NCBI RefSeq assembly: GCF_900112985.1
Contig: NZ_FONS01000003.1
Span: 372,001-436,000, forward strand
DNA length: 64,000 nucleotides
Origin: Pedobacter antarcticus
GTDB lineage: Bacteria > Bacteroidota > Bacteroidia > Sphingobacteriales > Sphingobacteriaceae
Reading direction: 5' to 3'
Each line of letters begins with the position of its first letter. The first letter of the stretch is position 1. Below are positions 54,415 to 63,833 of the stretch, piece after piece. A program made the position numbers and the translations under genes. The notes beneath the pieces were generated by a model. It saw nothing but the letters and a program-made list of their open reading frames with translations. It was not told where the DNA came from and searched no databases.

Positions 54415-55773
54415 TTATCTTGGATTCTGAGGAATATCCACTCGTTCTAGAACCTCCCTTGGCACTAATAAAGTGTACCTTAGATCGCGTGGTGGCAGGG
54501 TATATTCCTGACCATTCAAGCTTCTAGTAAGAATTTGTGCAAAACGTGAATCTTTATTTAACCTTCTTAAATCCATCCACCGCAAACCGCGGAATAATAA
54601 TTCACGTCTTCTTTCAGTTAAAACCATTTTTAACACCTCGTCTGCATCATTAGCAGTCAAAGGGACGTATGTAGTATCCCAACGACTCATTCTTAGCGTA
54701 TTTAAATCAACAAGCGCGTTACTCACCTGACCAGCTCGGGCCGCGCATTCCGCTCGGATTAAGTACATTTCATCTGTGGCAAGACCGTTGAAGATAGTTC
54801 CCGGTATATATGTTCCCTTAAATTGATAGGTATCATTTCCCTTATTCCGAAAGAATAGTGTTTTTCTTAAGTCGCCTGATTCATATAAATTGTACAATTC
54901 GGGGTTCACAATACCATAGGTAATTGGGACTAACGCATTGCACCCGGTTTCATACAGAACTTCCACATTGAATCTTGGTATTGGATAAGTGGGCTGAGCA
55001 TTTATAGTTTTATAGTCCATTAAAGTGCCCTTTTCTCGTAAGCTTAAGTCTGCATTTATAAATGCCTGTTCAAAGTTATCCATAACTAGAAATACCCGGG
55101 CTAAAGCTGCGTATGCCGCAGCTTTAGCGGGCATCGAAATAGATTTATCTGCCAGGCTAACTATTTGTTTCGATGGCAGTAAGGAAATCGCTTCAGTCAT
55201 ATCTTTTACAATCCTGTCGTAAGTGTCTTGCAGTGTACCGCGATCTGTCTTTTCACCTAAGTTTGGTGTTAACCGGATCGGGATACCATAATTTTGTCTG
55301 GCAGTACTGGCTTCGTAAGGTTGTGCAAAGACCTGTGCCAAGCCAAAGAAAGACATTGACCTCAATAGTAAAGCTGCGCCTCTAATACGATTCCATTGCT
55401 GCTGTTCATTTTGAGTAGGGACAATTTTATCCAGAACTTCAAGGATTTGATTACAAACTAACACCTTGCTATATGCTGCTGCCCAATCCGTATAAATTAC
55501 ATCAGAATTTTTTAGCCACAAATAAGGCTCTCTTCGATAATTCGGCAAAGATGTCCAGACTTCTGACGTCAGATAATAATCATCTGATGAGATTTCGGCA
55601 GTAGAAGGATAAAGAGTATATAATACTCCTGCATTGTTTAACAAAGCCTGACAATCGTCTAATGAAACTGGCACCACCTGACTTTTATCTGGCTTGACGT
55701 CAAGATACTTCTTGCAAGAAAAAACTGCGGCAATCGAAACAAACAATAATATATGAGTTATATATCTTTTCAT
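54415..55773 (-). CDS. SusD/RagB-family outer-membrane lipoprotein (second locus)
   Basis: 452 aa. Lipobox AVFSCKKYLDVKPDKS, then TPR-like helical regions (LLLRSMSFFGLAQVF) and the C-terminal DEMYLIRAECAARAG and RRRELLFRGLRWMDLRRL signatures. It lies 9 nt after susC and before the redoxin. This is the substrate-binding partner of the ECF/FecR-regulated SusC. The substrate is unknown. Confidence 0.93.
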   Translation of the reverse strand: MKRYITHILLFVSIAAVFSCKKYLDVKPDKSQVVPVSLDDCQALLNNAGVLYTLYPSTAEISSDDYYLTSEVWTSLPNYRREPYLWLKNSDVIYTDWAAAYSKVLVCNQILEVLDKIVPTQNEQQQWNRIRGAALLLRSMSFFGLAQVFAQPYEASTARQNYGIPIRLTPNLGEKTDRGTLQDTYDRIVKDMTEAISLLPSKQIVSLADKSISMPAKAAAYAALARVFLVMDNFEQAFINADLSLREKGTLMDYKTINAQPTYPIPRFNVEVLYETGCNALVPITYGIVNPELYNLYESGDLRKTLFFRNKGNDTYQFKGTYIPGTIFNGLATDEMYLIRAECAARAGQVSNALVDLNTLRMSRWDTTYVPLTANDADEVLKMVLTERRRELLFRGLRWMDLRRLNKDSRFAQILTRSLNGQEYTLPPRDLRYTLLVPREVLERVDIPQNPR

Positions 55774-55782
55774 GTTATTTAA

Positions 55783-58700
55783 TTAAAAATTTGAATTAAT
55801 ACCAATTGCAATTGTTCTGGGGTTAGAATAACTATTGTAGTATTCGGGATCTAGCCCAACTTTGTTTTCTTTCCAGATTAAACCTAGATTACTCATATTC
55901 AAAAACAATTTGATATTGAGCAATGAGGATACTGGTTTGTTAAGCAAGTAACTTATCGTTATATCCTGAAGCCTGATATGACCTGCGTTGGCAACCAGAA
56001 CTGATGCCCCTGTATAAAATTCATCGCGCAATGGGTCATTAGGATACTTTAGCGAAGGTACGCTTGTTAATAATTCATCGCCCTTCCTCTGCCATCTCAA
56101 TGAATAGTCTGAATGCCCTATTACAGGGTTAGTACCACCGTTATTTAACAAATCAGTATAATTGATACTATTTCGCCTGAAAACATAACCCAATTTCGCG
56201 ATTATGTTAGCTGAGACACTTATATTTTTATACGTAAAAGTATTGCGAAATGAACCTGAATATACAGGTGCCGCGCTCCCATGATACACCAACTGATCCG
56301 GATTAATATTAGTCAAAGCTGCATAGTCATTACTCTTTTCCCCATTGAGATATCCGAGTGGATCTCCAGTTTCCGGGTCCAGCCCAGCCCATGGATAAGA
56401 AAACACAGACAATACCGGCTTTCCAACCATTAGACCACTAGGTATGGTGAGAACAGGTCCTAGGTAACTATTTACGCTGTTGCTTATCGGTGTATATTTA
56501 GTTACTTTGTTGTTATTATAATTAAAGAAAATATCGGTAGCCCATTTAAAACTACCGGTCAGATTATTGGAGTGGAGACTAATATCTACACCGGTGCCTT
56601 TTAAATTTGAGCTATTGAAAGTTGCGAAGGAAAATCCAGTAGTGTAATCTAAAGGTGTGCTATTCAGTACGTCTTTAGCAGATCGCGAATAATATTCAAT
56701 ACTACCGGAAATTACCCGGTTCCTCATAGCGAAATCTACCCCTAAATTCAAGGTTCCGACTTTTTCCCATCTTAATTGATCATTAGCCGGATTAATAATA
56801 TTTGCGTAAGGAAGATTAATTACGAAATCATTGTTTCCTGCATATTTGATTGTACTGTAAGCAGATAAATTTTTATTAGTATTACCTTGATAACCATATG
56901 TCGCTCTAAGTTTTAGCTCAGGTATTAAATCAAAATTATAGAATTTTTCCTTCGAAAGATTCCAGCTTAAACCTACCGACCAAAATGGTGCTCCGCGTAA
57001 ATTGGTAGCTACCCCAAATAAATTAGCTTCATCTTTCCTGGCACTTCCGGAAATTGTATACCGTTGATTGAAAGTATAAGCCGCATTAGCAAAATAGGAG
57101 ATGAAGCGATAACGCTGTTCGGAAAATGAAACACCACTAGGCATGTTTACAAATGATGACAATGGCGAAATAAACTGCGTGATATTGTCGACATCCGCCG
57201 ATGTCAAAAGCAAATCGCTATAACCATATACGTTCGAACTGTTCGATCTTTTAACTTGTTCACTCTGCTCTATTCCGATCAGCGCATCTAATTGATGATT
57301 TGTACCCCATATTTTATTTGCATTGACCTGACCGCGTACATTATAAGAACTGCCGGCATCTGAATTCCTGGCCATTATCGCTCCTATTGGCAAATTGCGT
57401 ATCGTCTGATCGCCATTAAATTCTGTAAGCAAATTTATTTGATTCCTTGTATAATAAGATTCGGGGCCCTCCCAGTTTCGATTTTCCGAAATACTTCTGG
57501 TATACTGGTGCTTCACACTGGCACTAAAAACTTCGGAAAGCTGATACTTTGCACCAATATTCATTAAAAAATTATATGCATTTACCTGATTAGAACTGGC
57601 TTCCAGTTCCGCTAAAGGTCTATACCTCCAGTCTAAATACCGGGGATCGACATTGTCGAGAAATCTGTTGTTAATCTCTTTACCAACGACAACAGGGTTT
57701 CCATTATCATCAGCCAATCTAATATAGGGAAGCGTATTAAAAGGAGCATATGTGATGTCACTGTAAGTCCCGGGGCTTTTATCTTTTCCCTGGGTATACA
57801 TTGTATTGAAATCAAATTCCAATTTTTTAATAGGTCTGTAGGTAAAACCCGTACGCAGCGTAATTCTTTCGCTCCTATTTTGAACTACATCAAACCTGTT
57901 TCTGTCATACCCTCCAGAAATTTGATAACTGAACGTATCGCCACCGCCATTAATATTTAACGCGTATTGTTGTGCAATACTCCTGCGATAAATGTATTTC
58001 ATATAGTCCCGCCGTACGTCCTGATTACGGAATGCATCAATTTGCTTATCTGCTTCTGCCTGTGAGATAGTTGCTCCTGGTTGTCTTGCCTGAAGCATTA
58101 ATTCCACGACAGGAGATAGGTAAGGTTGGGTCCAGATGTTTTCAATATTTGAATCATAAAACCCCTTGTTAAACAGAAGTTTTTCCAGGTCGATATAATC
58201 ATTACTGCTCATGGTATTGAGCTTAAACAGATTCGGTTTATCCTGAATAGTGACATTACTGGTAAAAGAAACGGCCGCAGCTTTATTGTACTGCCCCTTC
58301 TTTGTCGTAATAACAATAACCCCATTAGCAGCTCTCGCACCCCAGATCGAAGCCGCAGCTGCATCCTTTAAAATAGTCACACTTTCTACATCGTTTGGAT
58401 TGATATTATTCAAATCGCCCTCATATGGAAAATTATCCAGAATCAATAAGGGAGACGCCATAGATTGCGTAAGCGTACTCAGACCACGTATAGTTACCTG
58501 CCCAAGCCCAGGTGCCCTGGTAGAATTCTGTCTCCTGTCTATCAATAAACCAGGTGTTACATTTTCCAGCCGGCTTAGAATATTGACACCTGTACTCCGG
58601 TTTAATAAAGCATTGTCTATTTTCTCAAAAGAGCCTGTCGCTCTCTCTTTTGGCAGATCCTGATAACCGGTACTAACAACGGTTACACCCTGAAGTTCTC

Positions 58701-59337
58701 CAGAAGCTTGCTCCAGTTTAATGACCAGATTAACATCTGCTCCAGAAATACTCACCTCCTTGGTTTGATAGCCGATATATGAAATGATAAGGACTGCATT
58801 TTCGCCAGGTACATTCACCGAGAAATTACCGTCTCCAGATGTAGTAATCGCTATTTTAGATTCGCTGCCTTTTAATTTTATAGTAGCTCCGGGCAAGCCA
58901 TTTCCCTTCTCATCCACAACTTTTCCGCTGACAATAATGTCTTTATCGGCTTTCCAGAAAATCGGGTACTCATTTCTGATGGAGATAATTACACTCTTTT
59001 CCTCCAGTACAAAATCGAGTGGAGTTCCGGTGAAAATTTGTTTCAGCGCTTCGGATAATTCAACATTTTTTACGTTTATAGTAACCGGCCTGGCATTGCG
59101 GAGTGCTCCCGCTGTGACCATAAAGTCGAAACCAGTTTGCAACCTGATCTCTTTAATTACCTGCACTAGTGGCTTATTGCGCGCGGAAAGGCTAATTTTC
59201 TGTGCAAAAGAGTTTGCACTCACCTGCACTATAAAAGTAATAAGCAGCAAAGTGGTGAGGTTAATCCCGCGAATTAACCTCCTTATAATCCTGTTGCGCA
59301 GAGGCATGACAGGATCTTTACGATAAAATCTGTACAT
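55783..59337 (-). CDS. SusC/RagA-family TonB receptor with STN signalling domain (second locus)
   Basis: 1184 aa from ATG 59337. A longer frame adds 35 residues before the signal region, which is unlikely; ATG 59307 is also possible. After the signal (VQVSANSFAQ) comes an STN domain (about 50-105, VIKEIRLQTGFDFMV ... LDFVLEEKSVIIS), then the carboxypeptidase-like domain (about 135-210), the plug (VTILKDAAAASIWGARAANG) and the barrel. STN domains contact FecR-type anti-sigma factors, in line with the fecR and sigma genes upstream. Confidence 0.94.
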   Translation of the reverse strand: MYRFYRKDPVMPLRNRIIRRLIRGINLTTLLLITFIVQVSANSFAQKISLSARNKPLVQVIKEIRLQTGFDFMVTAGALRNARPVTINVKNVELSEALKQIFTGTPLDFVLEEKSVIISIRNEYPIFWKADKDIIVSGKVVDEKGNGLPGATIKLKGSESKIAITTSGDGNFSVNVPGENAVLIISYIGYQTKEVSISGADVNLVIKLEQASGELQGVTVVSTGYQDLPKERATGSFEKIDNALLNRSTGVNILSRLENVTPGLLIDRRQNSTRAPGLGQVTIRGLSTLTQSMASPLLILDNFPYEGDLNNINPNDVESVTILKDAAAASIWGARAANGVIVITTKKGQYNKAAAVSFTSNVTIQDKPNLFKLNTMSSNDYIDLEKLLFNKGFYDSNIENIWTQPYLSPVVELMLQARQPGATISQAEADKQIDAFRNQDVRRDYMKYIYRRSIAQQYALNINGGGDTFSYQISGGYDRNRFDVVQNRSERITLRTGFTYRPIKKLEFDFNTMYTQGKDKSPGTYSDITYAPFNTLPYIRLADDNGNPVVVGKEINNRFLDNVDPRYLDWRYRPLAELEASSNQVNAYNFLMNIGAKYQLSEVFSASVKHQYTRSISENRNWEGPESYYTRNQINLLTEFNGDQTIRNLPIGAIMARNSDAGSSYNVRGQVNANKIWGTNHQLDALIGIEQSEQVKRSNSSNVYGYSDLLLTSADVDNITQFISPLSSFVNMPSGVSFSEQRYRFISYFANAAYTFNQRYTISGSARKDEANLFGVATNLRGAPFWSVGLSWNLSKEKFYNFDLIPELKLRATYGYQGNTNKNLSAYSTIKYAGNNDFVINLPYANIINPANDQLRWEKVGTLNLGVDFAMRNRVISGSIEYYSRSAKDVLNSTPLDYTTGFSFATFNSSNLKGTGVDISLHSNNLTGSFKWATDIFFNYNNNKVTKYTPISNSVNSYLGPVLTIPSGLMVGKPVLSVFSYPWAGLDPETGDPLGYLNGEKSNDYAALTNINPDQLVYHGSAAPVYSGSFRNTFTYKNISVSANIIAKLGYVFRRNSINYTDLLNNGGTNPVIGHSDYSLRWQRKGDELLTSVPSLKYPNDPLRDEFYTGASVLVANAGHIRLQDITISYLLNKPVSSLLNIKLFLNMSNLGLIWKENKVGLDPEYYNSYSNPRTIAIGINSNF

Positions 59338-59433
59338 TCGTTTAGTTTGGATTGATGCGTTGAGCCAGTCATTTCTAGGTGGTTCAGCTCTTCGCAATAA
59401 TGAAATATTTAATATTTTTCTATCCAGGCTATA

Positions 59434-59457
59434 CCATCCCAATTAGCGTTGGGGTGG
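59434..59457 (-). other. Intercistronic hairpin between fecR and susC
   Basis: CCATCCCAA and TTGGGGTGG pair over 9 bp with one G-T and a 6-nt loop. On the plus strand T's follow; on the minus strand (the operon direction) none do. It may separate expression of the low-level regulators from the highly expressed susC. Confidence 0.5.
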
Positions 59458-59489
59458 TTTTTACAATATGGATTATATGCAGGGTATGG

Positions 59490-60662
59490 TTATTTCATAA
59501 TCAGGACCCTCCTTCCTTCAACCTTAAAGTGAACACTTTTTGTTTTTTCCAGGACATTCAGTACCTGTTTGATATTTTTACTTCTTGAGATTGTACCGTA
59601 AAACTTTTCATCAGTTAATTCTCCCTGATATATGATGTCTACATCATACCATCTGGAAATCTGACGCATAATACTTGCGATACCCACATTATTAAAATAG
59701 AAGTCTCCATTTTTCCAGGCCATGTCTTCGCTGAGATCTGCTTCGGAAACTTTAATCTGGTTCCCTGTCCGCACAGCACGCTCTCCCGGTTTAAGAACTT
59801 TAACTTCTCCATTTCCTGAGATCTGTACAGAACCTTCCAGTAAAGTCGTTATGGCATCTGGCTCGTCACTATAACTGCTGACATTAAAATGTGTCCCAAG
59901 AACTTTAACTTCCTGTCCGTCAGCCTGTACAACAAAAGGTTGTTTCTTGTTTTTGGCAACCTCAAAATAAGCTTCACCGGATAATTCTACCCTGCGCTCC
60001 TTGAGGGTGTTGAAAGAAGATGGATATTTCAACTCAGATGCCGCATTAAGCCAGACCAATGAAGAATCGGGCAGGCGAACCTGATACTGTTCACCCCTTG
60101 CGGTAGAAAGCGTATTATAGGAACTTTTTGGTTTAGCCACTACTTTATTTCCCTCAGTATTCCGAACGCTATATATCAAAGCTCCAGCTGCATTTTTGGA
60201 TATCACTACACCAGATTCATTCGCCAGCTCGCCCTTTAATGCCTCCGAAAGTAAGATCTTACGCCCATCGGCCAGGATTCAGGTTGCTCCCTCTTTCCCA
60301 GGAGTAATTTCATGGGTAACCGTTGTATTTTTTGTTTCCTGTGTATTGGGCTTATTAATCAAAAGCAGGCTTCCTCCGATAACTAGCATGGCAGCCGCTG
60401 CACTCCACATGAACTTTAATTTGGCAATTCGTTGCGGCGTGATGGGGTCTTTAATCTTATCGAATATTAAAGCAGCTCTTTCTGGAGACAGATCCTTATA
60501 TCTTTCCAAGGGTAAATGATAATATGCATCCGTCAATGCGACCTTCAAAAACTCTTCAGCCTCACTGTCCAGCAGCAACGCCTCAAATTCCATCAGTTCC
60601 GCCCGCGTAGCTTCCAGATTCAAATAACCCGCACATAAATAAGCGACTCTCTCTCTATCCAT
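59490..60662 (-). pseudogene. FecR-family anti-sigma factor interrupted by one in-frame TGA
   Basis: Both halves are in one reading frame (start 60662, stop 59490, 391 codons), broken only by TGA at 60279-60281 after residue 127 (reading GKEGAT-stop-ILADGRK). FecR proteins usually read a Leu-like residue there, so one base change (TTA to TGA) explains it. The first part keeps the cytoplasmic domain and a membrane helix (WSAAAAMLVIGGSLLLI). The second keeps the FecR domain (QYQVRLPDSSLVWLNAASEL) and the DUF4974-like end (FYGTISRSKNIKQVLN). A GTG restart at 60206 is possible but lacks a signal. The truncated product may still act on the sigma factor. Confidence 0.85.
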
Positions 60663-60748
60663 CTAAGATTAATTTATCCGGCAACGGAAAGAATTCCTAT
60701 GCATTTATGAGGTAGACGGGCGCAAAAGATAAAGGGGGGTACTGAGGT

Positions 60749-61339
60749 CTAAAATAATTTTAAAATGATTGCCATGATAATAATGTCGGTGTTCTTGTCC
60801 ATATATTCCCGTATAGCACGCAATGCTATTTTCATATATGATTGTACCGTTAGGGGTGAGAGATTCATAATTTTAGCAACTTCATCATATTTTAAACCCT
60901 GCTGTTTACACAGCTCATAAACCTGCTTTTGCTGTGGAGGTAGTTGTGCAATCGCTTCAGAAAGTATCAACCGGGTATCTTTTAAGATGATCTGCTCCTC
61001 AGTTTCGTTGGTACTAAATTCAAAAGTTTTTTTAAGAGTTTGGTCCTTTCGGTACCGGAGCGCTGACTGGCGCAGAATGTCCAGTGAACGATTTCTGGCG
61101 ATAGTGACGAGATAACTTTCCAGATTAAGTATTTCGGGCAGCCGGATTCTGTTTATCCATATTTTCAAAAAAGTTTCCTGTATAATTTCTTCGGCAAGCG
61201 ATTCAGATTTTAACAGGTGCAGTGCGTATTTGTATATTGATTGATAATAGAAATCATATACCTCCCGGAATGCCTGGTGATCCCCTGCTGCAATCTTTAT
61301 CAAGACAGATTGCTCATTTGGAAATGGATTGACGCGCAT
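60749..61339 (-). CDS. ECF RNA polymerase sigma factor (SusCD-linked)
   Basis: 196 aa. Sigma region 2 is FREVYDFYYQSIYKYALHLL with EEIIQETFLKIW, and region 4 is QLPPQQKQVYELCKQQGLKYDEVAKIM followed by SPLTVQSYMKIALRAIREYM. Its position, 86 nt upstream of fecR, fits the usual pairing in which FecR holds the sigma until the SusC STN domain signals. It likely directs transcription of susC-susD-redoxin. Confidence 0.92.
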   Translation of the reverse strand: MRVNPFPNEQSVLIKIAAGDHQAFREVYDFYYQSIYKYALHLLKSESLAEEIIQETFLKIWINRIRLPEILNLESYLVTIARNRSLDILRQSALRYRKDQTLKKTFEFSTNETEEQIILKDTRLILSEAIAQLPPQQKQVYELCKQQGLKYDEVAKIMNLSPLTVQSYMKIALRAIREYMDKNTDIIIMAIILKLF

Positions 61340-61453
61340 AAAAATTTGCTGTTCTTATAGAACGGATCAATTATATATAAAATATATTATAATATATAAA
61401 TTGAGATAGCAAATAAACTTAGAAGGAAATGGAGGAACACTAATAATGAAAAT

Positions 61454-62059
61454 TTATCGTGCTAATAAGATTCCGTCACATAACTTTTTAAGGTAAGCAA
61501 CTACGTCGTTAATCTCTGCTTCTGAATAGGCAGTTTGATTACCGGAAACCGCTTTGTGATCGGATCGGGTACGGATGAGGTACTGCTGTACCGTTCCGAT
61601 TATAGAAAGATAAAGGAACCCCGGATCAGTATCGGATGCGAAAATCAGTTTTTGCTTTCCCGAATCAATAATTTCGGTAAAATACTTTCGGTTTGCGTCG
61701 TCGAGATTTTGCAGTGCCTTTATGTTTTCAACATAACTACTCATTAGCTGCTCTTGAAATAAGATCCTTGATACTTCATCATTTCCAAGAATATAAAAAG
61801 CATATATTTCAATCAGGCTATGGATCTTGTCCAGTTCAGAAATCTCCAGCTCCACCACATCTTTTATTTTTTCAATCAGATCGCTGGTATTGGATGCCAC
61901 AATATTTTCCAATAATTTTTCCTTACTGCTAAAATAGTAATTGATCATTGACAAATTTACCCCTGCCATTAATGCAATCTCTCTGGTTGAACTAGCCATA
62001 TACCCTTTTTGTGCAAAAAGGCGGATAGCAACATTCATTATTTCATACTTTACACTCAT
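61454..62059 (-). CDS. TetR-family transcriptional regulator
   Basis: 201 aa from ATG 62059, preceded by a GGAGG ribosome-binding site; an ATG at 62077 would place that site inside the gene. The N-terminal HTH reads EIMNVAIRLFAQKGYMASST-REIALMAGVN-LSMINYYFSSKEKLLENIV. The ligand domain resembles CecR/DUF1956-type regulators only loosely. No target gene is obvious; the nearest genes point the same way. Confidence 0.9.
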   Translation of the reverse strand: MSVKYEIMNVAIRLFAQKGYMASSTREIALMAGVNLSMINYYFSSKEKLLENIVASNTSDLIEKIKDVVELEISELDKIHSLIEIYAFYILGNDEVSRILFQEQLMSSYVENIKALQNLDDANRKYFTEIIDSGKQKLIFASDTDPGFLYLSIIGTVQQYLIRTRSDHKAVSGNQTAYSEAEINDVVAYLKKLCDGILLAR

Positions 62060-62256
62060 ATTTTCCCTCCGTAACATCTAGGTATCGATGCAGAAAATGA
62101 ACTGACCGACCCTAAAAATGTCAAACGTCGTAAATTACAAAAGAAAAATATTAAATCAGCCCCCAGATGCGCTGGAACGGTCAGGCAACTAACATATTTA
62201 ACTTACACAGCCTTTTCTACCGTTGGTGTATCGATTGGTCTTACATGCCGGCATGA

Positions 62257-62418
62257 TTAAACTGCTTTTAAAGTCAGATAATCATGCAGACTGGGTGTAT
62301 CCGGATCAACAATAACTTTTTCAGTCTCTTCAGGATAATAGATCTGATCGTCACTCCTGTATGGATCGGTATACAACGGATAATGTTCGATGGCGGGGAA
62401 TTCCAGATAAATTGACAT
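62257..62418 (-). CDS. Possible small protein, 53 aa, unknown
   Basis: ATG 62418 to TAA, starting MSIYLEFPAIEHYPLYTDPY and ending LHDYLTLKAV. It is acidic and rich in Tyr and Asp, with coding-like codon use. The ribosome-binding site is weak. It lies in the 445-nt gap between the TetR and VCBS genes, where I see no other gene. It could be a remnant of a longer gene. No family recognised. Confidence 0.4.
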   Translation of the reverse strand: MSIYLEFPAIEHYPLYTDPYRSDDQIYYPEETEKVIVDPDTPSLHDYLTLKAV

Positions 62419-62504
62419 CACATAAAATTTATGTTAAACCATACACTAATTAGCTCTAATATAGGCATAATAAATAAAGTCTACAAAATAAGTAGTCTTT
62501 ATGA

Positions 62505-63722
62505 TTACTTCCCTAAAAGTAGCCGTGCCTGTGTGCCCCACTGTCCAATAAAAATATCCGGCTTACCGTCTCCGTTTACATCCCCAACAGCAATCCCCCA
62601 GCTCCTGCCTACAGTAGAAGCAGGAATCACCTGATCAGTAACCAATTTAAAATTCCCTTTACCGTCATTCTGTAATGCCTGCACCTGCATTGCCTCGAAT
62701 GGAGGTATTTTGATCGCACTTAAGATAATATCCGGGGAACCGTCGTGATTGAAGTCAAAAATTGCACCTGCATAACTCGAATAAGTTTGTTTAGGTATTC
62801 TTTTTGCCGTTTCATCTTTAAAATTCCCTTTACCATCATTAATCAGCAGACGGGTGGTGGGATCCTTCTCAAACTTACCGCCGTTGCTTGTAAGGTTTAA
62901 AAACAAGATATCGGGGTGCCCATCGCCATTGGCGTCGAAAGTTAGAACTTCCCTGGTATGTAACGGGGCCAGTAAATCCAGCTTTTCCGGATGTTCAGTA
63001 AAATGTCCTTTTCCATCGTTAAAAAACAAACGATTGGGAGGAACTTCGTTCCCCGCTATCAGATCCAGAAAGCCGTCTCCATTCAAATCTGATAACTTTA
63101 CGGACTGTGTTTCTGTGCGGATTGCAGGTAAACCTTTCCTGGTATAATCTATAAAGTTACCCGGTTTTTCGGGATTATTGATCCATAAAAAATTTTGCGG
63201 TGTTGGCCCTGTATTTCCAACGATAATGTCTAACAGACCATCTCCGTTCACATCTCCGATATCCAAACCATTCGCTTCACTTTTCGCTGGCAGTCGTTCG
63301 CTTACATTTCTAAAGGTTCCGTCTCCATTACCCAGATAGAATTCATGATTCTGATCATCTTCTGCGACGAAAATAATATCTAAGTGTCCGTCTTTGTCAA
63401 AATCTCCTGCACGCACATGCTCGGTATCGTGCGACTTTTCGGCAAAAACGCCCTTTTTCCAAATAAATTTCCCCGTACCATCATTCAGATACAGCCGGTT
63501 AGGCAAAGACTCTAAGGCCAGTATAGCGTCTAAATGACCATCTCCATTCACATCTGCCAATACTACATCTAAAGTATGTGCATCTGCATCTATGGGTAAA
63601 TGAGTTGTTGTAACGTCATTGAAATATTTTGTTTCTGTACTTTGCGAAATGGCATTATGCATTACAACCAAACACAAGGTAGCTGTGATCGTACAGAATT
63701 TTCGAAATAGAGAATGCTGCAT
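62505..63722 (-). CDS. FG-GAP/VCBS repeat protein (secreted beta-propeller)
   Basis: 405 aa with a signal peptide (ending NAISQ) and seven repeats, each with a D-x-[ND]-x-D-G-x-x-D calcium-binding loop: DVNGDGHLDAI, DFDKDGHLDII, DVNGDGLLDII, DLNGDGFLDLI, DANGDGHPDIL, DFNHDGSPDII and DVNGDGKPDIF. Seven such repeats make a complete propeller like those of integrin alpha chains. No enzyme or anchoring domain is attached. Role unknown; a secreted binding protein is likely. Confidence 0.9.
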   Translation of the reverse strand: MQHSLFRKFCTITATLCLVVMHNAISQSTETKYFNDVTTTHLPIDADAHTLDVVLADVNGDGHLDAILALESLPNRLYLNDGTGKFIWKKGVFAEKSHDTEHVRAGDFDKDGHLDIIFVAEDDQNHEFYLGNGDGTFRNVSERLPAKSEANGLDIGDVNGDGLLDIIVGNTGPTPQNFLWINNPEKPGNFIDYTRKGLPAIRTETQSVKLSDLNGDGFLDLIAGNEVPPNRLFFNDGKGHFTEHPEKLDLLAPLHTREVLTFDANGDGHPDILFLNLTSNGGKFEKDPTTRLLINDGKGNFKDETAKRIPKQTYSSYAGAIFDFNHDGSPDIILSAIKIPPFEAMQVQALQNDGKGNFKLVTDQVIPASTVGRSWGIAVGDVNGDGKPDIFIGQWGTQARLLLGK

Positions 63723-63833
63723 AAGCTGAAGATCTAGTGGTTCATAAACGATAGTATCCTACAAGATAAGAATTTACAGTAAATAAAGAAATAATTTATA
63801 ATATTAATTAAAGAAGCATCGGGTATTACCAGA

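Noticed and set aside
58250..59326. Long plus-strand ORFs opposite the second susC (58250-58663 and 58784-59326)
   Set aside because: They are antisense shadows of a strongly supported TonB receptor frame and lack family features.
60279..60281. UGA recoding (selenocysteine or glycine)
   Set aside because: There is no SECIS-like reason at this site, the residue is normally Leu-like, and UGA ends other genes in this window.
59490..60662. FecR gene read as a frameshift or as two separate genes
   Set aside because: The two parts are in the same frame (their starts differ by 456 nt, a multiple of three) and form one normal-length FecR; only a TGA codon separates them.
62119..62193. Plus-strand 24-aa ORF in the TetR-VCBS gap
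   Set aside because: It has no ribosome-binding site, promoter box or coding-like composition.
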